Assembly: GCA_002336855.1 (NCBI GenBank)
Contig: DDEV01000018.1
Span: forward strand, 1 to 7,707
Direction: 5' to 3'
Origin: Leucobacter sp. UBA1945
GTDB lineage: Bacteria; Actinomycetota; Actinomycetes; Actinomycetales; Microbacteriaceae
Length of the DNA stretch: 7,707 bases
The notes below the pieces were generated by a model that was given only the letters and a program-made list of their open reading frames with translations, did not search any database and was not told the origin of the DNA. This document shows, piece by piece, positions 1 through 4,675 of the stretch (the stretch's first letter is position 1; each line of letters opens with the position of its first letter). Made by a program: the position numbers and the translations under genes.

Positions 1-2
1 AC

Positions 3-833
3 TCGCTCGAAGAGTGGGGGCTGCTCGACGCGCGCTGGGCGCACACGCTCGAGGCGCACTGCGCGCCGGGCGAAAACGCCGCGAAAGACCGGCTCGACGA
101 GTTTCTCGACGAGCGGGTGAGCGACTACGACCGTGCCCGAGACGTGCCGAGCCTGCCCGCGACCTCGGGGCTCTCGCCACACCTGCGCTGGGGCGAGATC
201 AGCCCGCGCACCGTGTGGTGGCGCGCGCTCGAGGCGGCGGGCACAGGCATAGGTGACGGCACCGGCGACGAGGTCGGCGGCTTTCTCTCTGAGCTCGGGT
301 GGCGCGAGTTCGCGTGGCACACGCTCTTTCACCGCGGCGTGCTCGAATCGACGGGGCTCGACCGCCGATACGACGCGTTTCCGTGGCGCTCTGAGGGCGA
401 AAGCGCCGCCGAAACAGCAGCCTGGCGCAAAGGCGAAACCGGCTTCGGGCTCGTCGATGCGGGCATGCGCGAGCTCTGGCAGGCCGGTGTGATGCACAAT
501 CGGGTGCGCATGGTTGCGGCCTCGTTCCTGACGAAGAACCTGCTGGTGGACTGGCGGGTCGGCGAGGCCTGGTTCTGGGACACACTCGTCGACGCCGATC
601 GCGCGAGCAACCCCTTCAACTGGCAGTGGGTCGCTGGCTGCGGTGTCGATGCGGCCCCGTACTTTCGGGTGTTCAACCCGGTCACGCAGCAGAAGAAGTT
701 CGACCCCGACGGCAAGTACGTCGATCGCTGGGCACCAGACAGCCTGCTCATTCCGCCCGTAGTCGACCTCGCGGAAACCCGTCAGCAAGCTCTCGACGCC
801 TACGAGCAGATTCGCGGCTTGCCGCGCGCATAG
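3..833 (+). CDS. phrB: Class I deoxyribodipyrimidine photolyase (cryptochrome/photolyase family), C-terminal part
   Basis: The reading frame is open from the window edge to the TAG at 831-833, giving 276 visible residues; the N-terminal antenna-binding domain lies outside the window. The visible part is the helical FAD-binding domain of light-driven enzymes that split cyclobutane pyrimidine dimers. Motifs seen include LSPHLRWGEISPR, ELGWREFAWHTLFH, VDAGMRELW, MHNRVRM and PYFRVFNPVTQ. By hand alignment to E. coli PhrB, the electron-transfer Trp triad is intact: W128, W184 and W207 of the fragment correspond to W306, W359 and W382. The FAD-proximal Asn (E. coli N378) is N203 and the Asp of the DAD motif (E. 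coli D372) is D197. These favour a working DNA repair photolyase over a degenerate copy, but a cryptochrome role cannot be excluded without the N-terminus. A GTG at 117 opens a shorter frame but lies inside the conserved fold and is not a plausible start. The next gene begins 38 bp downstream on the same strand. Confidence 0.93.
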   Translation, partial: SLEEWGLLDARWAHTLEAHCAPGENAAKDRLDEFLDERVSDYDRARDVPSLPATSGLSPHLRWGEISPRTVWWRALEAAGTGIGDGTGDEVGGFLSELGWREFAWHTLFHRGVLESTGLDRRYDAFPWRSEGESAAETAAWRKGETGFGLVDAGMRELWQAGVMHNRVRMVAASFLTKNLLVDWRVGEAWFWDTLVDADRASNPFNWQWVAGCGVDAAPYFRVFNPVTQQKKFDPDGKYVDRWAPDSLLIPPVVDLAETRQQALDAYEQIRGLPRA

Positions 834-859
834 GGCTCGCGCTCGCGGGCGAAACTTGG

Positions 860-865
860 CAGACT
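860..865 (+). promoter_or_regulatory. Candidate -10 element (CAGACT) for a leaderless transcript
   Basis: CAGACT ends 6 bp before the ATG at 872, so transcription would begin at or next to the start codon. Leaderless genes with an A-n3-T type -10 element about 7 bp before ATG are common in actinobacteria. No convincing -35 is visible. The only purine-rich stretch before the ATG (GAGG, 867-870) ends one base from it, too close to work as a Shine-Dalgarno, which supports the leaderless reading. This is inference from spacing alone. Confidence 0.4.
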
Positions 866-871
866 CGAGGC

Positions 872-1768
872 ATGACCGAACGAATCGTGCTCGCGGGAGC
901 GTCGGGCCTCATTGGGCGGGCTCTCGAAGCCGAGCTGCAGGCGCGCGGTGCGGATGTGCATCATCTGGTCAGGCGCGATCCGCGAACCCAAAACGAACAC
1001 CGCTGGAGCCCCGAGCGCGGCGAACTCGACCCCTCACTGCTTGCCGGCGCCGACGCGCTGATCTCGCTGAACGGGGCGAGCGTTGGTCACCTGCCATGGA
1101 CGAAGTCGTATCGTCGATTGCTTCGAGAGTCTAGGATCGGCGCCACCCGCACACTCGCGGCCGCGGTGAGTGCGCGCGGCTCTAAGGCCCCGGCGGCCTG
1201 GCTCTCGGCCTCAGCGGTCGGCTTCTACGGTGACAGGCCGGGCGAGGTGCTCACCGAGGCCTCAACCGCAGGCGACACGTTTCTGGCCAAGCTCTGCGTC
1301 GACTGGGAGGCCGAGGCTCTCGTGGCCGCGGCGCACACCCGCGTCATACTGCTGCGCACCGCGCCGGTCGTGCACCCCGAGGGCGTGCTGAAGCCCATGA
1401 TCGCGCTGACAAAGCTCGGGCTCGGCGGCCCGCTCGGCAGCGGCAAGCAGATCTGGCCGTGGGTCTCGTTGACCGACGAGGTGCGCGGCGTGCTGCACGC
1501 GCTCGACCATGGCCTGACCGGCCCGATCAACCTCACCGGGCCCACCCTGGCATCTGCGAACGATATCGGCCGCGAGCTCGCTGCCCAGCTGCACCGCCCG
1601 TTCCTGATCCCGGCCCCGCGCTTCGCCCTGAACCTCGCCCTGAGCCGTGACGCCACCGAGTCTCTGCTGACATCTGACGCAGTGGTGCGCCCGGAGGCGC
1701 TGCTGGGCAGTGGCTTCGAGTTCGAACACTCCACCCCGGCAGACGCCATCCGGGCGTCACTCGGCTGA
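872..1768 (+). CDS. TIGR01777 family NAD(P)-binding epimerase-like protein (YfcH/SDR39U1 type)
   Basis: A 298-residue protein, the usual length for this family. It opens with a Rossmann nucleotide-binding motif, GASGLIG at residues 9-15. It carries the family signature SASAVGFYG (112-120), the run GDTFLAKLCVDWEAEA, and an IWPWVSLTD segment (194-202) equivalent to the family's W-I-H-x-x-D block. The C-terminal 55 residues (from about 244) match the DUF1731 domain, ending in RPEALLGSGFEFEHSTPADAIRASL. These are extended-SDR-like proteins of unknown substrate; E. coli YfcH and human SDR39U1 are relatives. I see no clear YxxxK catalytic pair, so the reaction cannot be predicted. The ATG at 872 was chosen because homology begins directly with MTERIVLAGASG; the frame stays open upstream only by overlapping the photolyase. 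It may be co-transcribed with the photolyase 38 bp upstream or use its own leaderless promoter. It converges on amt. Confidence 0.9.
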   Translation: MTERIVLAGASGLIGRALEAELQARGADVHHLVRRDPRTQNEHRWSPERGELDPSLLAGADALISLNGASVGHLPWTKSYRRLLRESRIGATRTLAAAVSARGSKAPAAWLSASAVGFYGDRPGEVLTEASTAGDTFLAKLCVDWEAEALVAAAHTRVILLRTAPVVHPEGVLKPMIALTKLGLGGPLGSGKQIWPWVSLTDEVRGVLHALDHGLTGPINLTGPTLASANDIGRELAAQLHRPFLIPAPRFALNLALSRDATESLLTSDAVVRPEALLGSGFEFEHSTPADAIRASLG

Positions 1769-1772
1769 GCCG
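1742..1772. terminator. Two small adjacent hairpins at convergent gene ends, possible weak terminator
   Basis: GACGCC (1742-1747) pairs with GGCGTC (1753-1758) around a 5-nt loop. Immediately afterwards CGGC (1762-1765) pairs with GCCG (1769-1772), with the TGA stop of the epimerase-like gene as the three-nt loop. Both are GC-rich and self-complementary on either strand. There is no T tract on either side, so these are not canonical intrinsic terminators. With 15 bp between the two stop codons, any terminator for this pair must overlap coding sequence, as these hairpins do. Chance inverted repeats in GC-rich DNA are a real alternative. Confidence 0.25.
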
Positions 1773-1783
1773 CCTGCGCCCAG

Positions 1784-3016
1784 CTACGAGGTCGTGCTGA
1801 CCGCCAGGCGATCCTCTTCTTCGAGCGCGTAGGCGATCTCGCCGTGCGCCAACTCATCGATACCGGCCTCTTCGATCTCTGCCGGAACCCGCAGCCCGGT
1901 GAGTAGCTTCACCGCGAGCGCGATCAGCAGCGACACCACGAACGAGTAGCCGACGACCGACACCACCGAGATGGTCTGCACGAGCAAGAGCCCGGCGCCG
2001 CCGCCGACGAGCAGCCCGTCCTCGAACGCGAAGAAGCCGAGGTAGAGTGAACCGATGACGCCCGCAACGAGATGCAGGCCGACCACGTCGAGCGAATCGT
2101 CGTAGCCGAGGCGATACTTCAGGTCGATGGCAAACGCGCACGCCACACCGGAGATGAGGCCGAGCAGTAGCGCCCAGACCGGCGCGAGGTTGGCGGCCGC
2201 AGGGGTGATGCCGACGAGGCCTGCGACCGCACCCGACATCGCGCCGATGACGCCCGGCTTTCTGCCGCGAAGCGCATCGACCGCAATCCAACCGATAATG
2301 CCCGCTGCGGGTGCGGCAAGAGTGTTCACGAGGATCAGGCCAGCCTCGCCCACCTCGGTCGCGAGCCCCGAGTTGAAACCGATCCACCCGAACCACAGCA
2401 GGGCGGCACCGATGGTGACGAGCGGCACGCTGTGCGGCCGGTGTGACCCTGGTGCGAAGCCGATTCGCTTGCCGGCGACGAGCGCGAGAGCGAGCGCCGC
2501 GGCACCGGCGTTGATGTGAATTACCGTGCCGCCAGCTAGGTCGATCACGTCGGGCGTGCCGAGCGTGGCGCCGAGCCGCTGGATCCAGCCGCCGCCCCAG
2601 ACCCATGCCGCTACGGGGAAGTAGACGAGCGTCGCCCAGACCCCGGCGAACAACACCCACGAGCCAAGACCAACGCGATCGGCGATCGCACCAGAGATAA
2701 GCGCGGTTGTGATCATTGCGAATGCGGCGCCGAAGCCGACGCTGATGTAGTCGCCGGGAGAGGTCGAGATGAGCCCGAAGTCTTTGAACGGACTACCAGC
2801 AAAACCGGCTTCGCCTGGCGCGAAGTAGTTCATGCTGTAGCCGAACAGTATCCAGAGCACGCCGACCACGCCCATCGCGCTGACGCTGAAGAGCATCATG
2901 TTCACGACAGACCGCACCCGAACGAGGCCGCCGTAGAAGAGCGCGAGACCCGGGGTCATGATGAGCACGAGCGCGGTGCTCGCGAGAGTCCAGACATCTG
3001 AAGCAGTGAGTTGCAT
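1784..3016 (-). CDS. amt: Ammonium transporter, Amt/MEP/Rh family
   Basis: A 410-residue polytopic membrane protein, normal length for Amt, that moves ammonium across the cytoplasmic membrane. About 11 hydrophobic segments are visible. Hand alignment to E. coli AmtB finds the substrate-path residues: periplasmic gate phenylalanines F99 and F214 (AmtB F107, F215), W140 (W148), D159 (D160), and the twin histidines H167 and H315 (H168, H318). Family signatures DLAGGTVIHINAG and DDSLDVVGLH are present. The residue after FNSG is Leu rather than the Ser219 of AmtB. The C-terminal tail (GLRVPAEIEEAGIDELAHGE) carries the conserved region that contacts the trimer and PII proteins, followed by about 17 acidic or polar residues. 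No glnK or glnD follows; the next gene is convergent. The ATG at 3016 has a good Shine-Dalgarno, AGAAAGG (3031-3025), with an 8-nt spacer. It lies 83 bp downstream of thrE on the same strand, behind a GlnR-like operator. Confidence 0.95.
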   Translation of the reverse strand: MQLTASDVWTLASTALVLIMTPGLALFYGGLVRVRSVVNMMLFSVSAMGVVGVLWILFGYSMNYFAPGEAGFAGSPFKDFGLISTSPGDYISVGFGAAFAMITTALISGAIADRVGLGSWVLFAGVWATLVYFPVAAWVWGGGWIQRLGATLGTPDVIDLAGGTVIHINAGAAALALALVAGKRIGFAPGSHRPHSVPLVTIGAALLWFGWIGFNSGLATEVGEAGLILVNTLAAPAAGIIGWIAVDALRGRKPGVIGAMSGAVAGLVGITPAAANLAPVWALLLGLISGVACAFAIDLKYRLGYDDSLDVVGLHLVAGVIGSLYLGFFAFEDGLLVGGGAGLLLVQTISVVSVVGYSFVVSLLIALAVKLLTGLRVPAEIEEAGIDELAHGEIAYALEEEDRLAVSTTS

Positions 3017-3060
3017 CGCCGCCGCCTTTCTGTTCGGTCGGCTGCAGCGCCGACAGTCAC

Positions 3061-3066
3061 AGTCTG
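3061..3066 (-). promoter_or_regulatory. Weak candidate -10 element (CAGACT) for amt
   Basis: On the minus strand, CAGACT lies 44 bp before the amt ATG and about 40 bp downstream of the centre of the GTTAC-N6-GTAAC palindrome. It would give a leader of roughly 37 nt that includes the Shine-Dalgarno. It is the same hexamer as the proposed leaderless promoter at 860-865. No -35 is recognisable, as expected if an activator is needed. The hexamer overlaps a tandem GACTGT-GACTGT repeat (3064-3053) of unknown meaning. Confidence 0.25.
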
Positions 3067-3076
3067 CGATGCGCGC

Positions 3077-3114
3077 GTTTCAGAACAGCGGCGTCACTGT
3101 TACAGGTTGGTAAC
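3077..3114 (-). promoter_or_regulatory. Putative GlnR box upstream of amt, overlapping the end of thrE
   Basis: Read on the minus strand, GTTAC (3114-3110), six bases, GTAAC (3103-3099), six bases, a degenerate GCCGC (3092-3088), six bases, GAAAC (3081-3077). Half-sites therefore recur every 11 bp, one helical turn, and the first pair is a perfect palindrome. This matches the actinobacterial GlnR pattern known from Streptomyces (gTnAC-n6-GaAAC repeated) and from mycobacteria (AC-n9-AC); the third half-site is poor. The box lies just upstream of amt, a classical GlnR target. It includes the last thrE codons and its TAA stop, so the operator is partly coding sequence. The regulator's identity is inferred; AmtR, the alternative nitrogen regulator, recognises a different sequence. 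Confidence 0.6.
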
Positions 3115-4428
3115 CGTTCGCGCCCGATCGTGTTTCGCGCTGCGACGAGTGCGCAACTGCTGCCCCACCTCGCTGATCGCCGCACCGACTTTCGTGCCGA
3201 TGCAGAGGCTGACGAACGCGAGCGGGGTAGAGGAGAGGCTCTCGGGGTTCTGCGAGGTCAGTGCGACGAGGCCGATCGTGCCCGGCACGAGCAGCAGAAA
3301 CGCGGGCTGAAACGACACCGCAGAGGGGATACCGCTCGGCATGCGCTCGAGCAGACGCGAAGCGATGAACAGCAGCATCGCGGTTGCGCCGGTCGCGAAG
3401 ATGCTGCCGGTGAACGGGCCGAGCGCCGTCAGCAGCAGGTAGGTGCAGCCCATGGTGAGCACGGTTACAGGCAATAGCCTGCGGTCGGCGCCGAACGCGA
3501 AACCTATGCCGACGGCGACGAGCACTACTCCTGCCCAGCCCGCCCAGAACGGTGGCAGCGCGTACCAGCCCGCCGCGCTCGTCGACGCCGACGAGATCTC
3601 GCCGACGAGGGCGACCGACCCCGGATCGAGGCGCAGCCCGGTGATCGCTGAACCCGCGATGATGCCGGCGGTCATGAAACCGAGCAGCACGACGCCAGAG
3701 ACCAGGCGCGCGGCCCCGGTGACGATGTCGGAGGCGGTGAGCTCGAGCAGCGCGTTCGTGATGAGGGCGCCGGGAACGAGGATGGCGACCGGCGAACAGA
3801 CCGCGAACAGCGGCACCTCACCCAGATCGAAGAGGTGAGCGGCGATGCCGACGAGGCCGGTTGACACGAACGCCGCCAAGAACGGCAGGATCGACTGCGC
3901 CGTGCCGATCCTCGAAGCAACCGCGATCAACACGCCAACGACGGCGCCGGTCACCGCGCAGAACGCGACCGCCCACCACGGGCAACGAAACAGCACCGCG
4001 AGGCCGACCGCGAGCAACGAGCTGCCGAGCACCATTCGCAGAAACTGAAAACGCGGGGTGAGGTGCCGAATCGAGCGAGATCGTCGGGTTGCGGTGTCGA
4101 GGTCGATCTCGCCGAAGCGCAGCGCGCGGGTCAGCCGGTTCGCGGCGGCCGATTGCGTCATCGAGAACGGCGCGGCCGAGATGCCCATGGCTGCGGGCGC
4201 GGCCCCCGCATTTCTGCCGACGAAGACAGCCTCGGGCAGCACTGCGAACGAGAGCTTCGCGTCAGGTGCGTGGGAACGCTGCACCGCCTCGAGTGTGTCG
4301 CGCGTGTCGGTCACGGAGTGCCCCGAGTCGAGCAGAAACGTGCCGATCTCGGCGAAGCGGCTTTCGATCGGGGCCATGTCGAGGCCGATGGCGACTGTAT
4401 CTGTCGAGACCGCGCGTGCAGCGTCCAT
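3100..4428 (-). CDS. thrE: ThrE-family threonine/serine exporter
   Basis: A 442-residue membrane protein resembling the single-chain ThrE of Corynebacterium glutamicum, which exports L-threonine and L-serine using the proton gradient. Residues 1 to about 130 are hydrophilic and match the ThrE N-terminal domain (FLLDSGHSVTDTRDTLEAV; AKLSFAVLPEAVFV). About ten membrane segments follow from residue 132, for example FLRMVLGSSLLAVGLAVLF, AVCSPVAILVPGALITNALL, a WYALPPFWAGWAG segment, and the final FQPAFLLLVPGTIGLVAL and GTKVGAAISEVG regions. The two halves correspond to the DUF1212/COG2966 and COG3610 parts, which are separate subunits in some bacteria and fused here. The ATG at 4428 is chosen because AGGGGG (4439-4434) precedes it by 5 nt. 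The frame remains open upstream to 4695, but that would run through the control region into gltB. A GTG two codons upstream is a possible alternative start. It is divergent from gltB and probably lies in one transcription unit with amt. Exact substrate is inferred from the family. Confidence 0.88.
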   Translation of the reverse strand: MDAARAVSTDTVAIGLDMAPIESRFAEIGTFLLDSGHSVTDTRDTLEAVQRSHAPDAKLSFAVLPEAVFVGRNAGAAPAAMGISAAPFSMTQSAAANRLTRALRFGEIDLDTATRRSRSIRHLTPRFQFLRMVLGSSLLAVGLAVLFRCPWWAVAFCAVTGAVVGVLIAVASRIGTAQSILPFLAAFVSTGLVGIAAHLFDLGEVPLFAVCSPVAILVPGALITNALLELTASDIVTGAARLVSGVVLLGFMTAGIIAGSAITGLRLDPGSVALVGEISSASTSAAGWYALPPFWAGWAGVVLVAVGIGFAFGADRRLLPVTVLTMGCTYLLLTALGPFTGSIFATGATAMLLFIASRLLERMPSGIPSAVSFQPAFLLLVPGTIGLVALTSQNPESLSSTPLAFVSLCIGTKVGAAISEVGQQLRTRRSAKHDRARTVTNL

Positions 4429-4433
4429 GACCA

Positions 4434-4439
4434 CCCCCT
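4434..4439 (-). promoter_or_regulatory. Shine-Dalgarno (AGGGGG) that fixes the thrE start
   Basis: Minus-strand AGGGGG ends five bases before the ATG at 4428. It supports that start over the upstream in-frame codons, none of which carries comparable spacing or homology. Confidence 0.6.
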
Positions 4440-4471
4440 GCTGAAGACGAACCACCGACGTGGCTGCCGCA

Positions 4472-4477
4472 ATTCTA
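4472..4477 (-). promoter_or_regulatory. Candidate -10 element (TAGAAT) for thrE
   Basis: TAGAAT on the minus strand matches the TATAAT consensus at five of six positions and stands out in this GC-rich stretch. It would start transcription near 4465 with a leader of about 37 nt. There is no recognisable -35 at 16-18 bp; the hexamer there is ACAAAG. The element lies about 60 bp from the centre of the GlnR-like palindrome, which fits activator dependence. Confidence 0.45.
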
Positions 4478-4528
4478 TCTCCGCCGACGCGCGGCTTTGT
4501 TGGCTCGCAAGGTGCGAACCCCCGGTTG

Positions 4529-4544
4529 GTTACGGTTCGGTAAC
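4529..4544. promoter_or_regulatory. Putative GlnR box in the divergent thrE/gltB control region
   Basis: GTTAC (4529-4533), six bases, GTAAC (4540-4544): a perfect palindrome with the same arms and spacing as the box upstream of amt. It satisfies the AC-n9-AC GlnR consensus on both strands. It sits between the candidate -10 elements of thrE and gltB, about 58-60 bp from each, so one bound regulator could serve both directions. No clear second pair of half-sites in 11-bp phase is visible on either side. gltB is a known nitrogen-responsive gene in actinobacteria; GlnR control here is inference from the motif. Confidence 0.6.
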
Positions 4545-4590
4545 TCGGCTTCACATATGACTGGCTTGGGAAGGAACACGGTTTGAGGTG

Positions 4591-4599
4591 TGCTAATCT
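4591..4599 (+). promoter_or_regulatory. Candidate extended -10 promoter for gltB (TGC-TAATCT)
   Basis: TGC followed by TAATCT (4594-4599) resembles an extended -10 element. Transcription would begin near 4606, giving a leader of about 70 nt. The hexamer 17 bp upstream (AAGGAA, 4571-4576) does not look like a -35. The GlnR-like palindrome centre would be near -70. Confidence 0.45.
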
Positions 4600-4613
4600 C
4601 AAAAGCTCCGAAA

Positions 4614-4654
4614 CTGCAAGGGTTGCAGCCGTGGCACCCTGCGAACGCAGTTTT
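4614..4654 (+). promoter_or_regulatory. Two hairpins in the gltB leader, second followed by TTTT
   Basis: CTGCAA (4614-4619) and TTGCAG (4623-4628) form a perfect 6-bp stem with a GGG loop. CTGC (4639-4642) and GCAG (4647-4650) form a short stem with a GAAC loop, followed by TTTT (4651-4654). GCAG of the first hairpin (4625-4628) could instead pair with CTGC of the second (4639-4642), so the structures could be mutually exclusive. I do not recognise a named riboswitch, and the second stem is too short to be a strong terminator. Confidence 0.3.
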
Positions 4655-4675
4655 CCTGTGCCCGAGAGGACGCCG

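Noticed and set aside
626..871. N-terminal extension of the epimerase-like gene into the photolyase
   Set aside because: Family homology begins exactly at MTERIVLAGASG (872), and the extension is out-of-frame photolyase sequence.
2127..2519. Plus-strand open frame of 130 codons within amt
   Set aside because: Antisense to conserved Amt membrane segments; low-complexity Ala, Pro and Arg composition typical of a shadow frame.
3053..3064. Tandem GACTGT-GACTGT repeat upstream of amt
   Set aside because: Only two copies of six bases. It may be part of the promoter but is too short to support a separate feature.
4557..4586. Short open frame (MTGLGRNTV) upstream of gltB as a possible leader peptide
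   Set aside because: It lies upstream of the predicted gltB -10 element, so it would probably not be in the mRNA. It has no Shine-Dalgarno and no run of Glu or Gln codons expected for attenuation by these amino acids.
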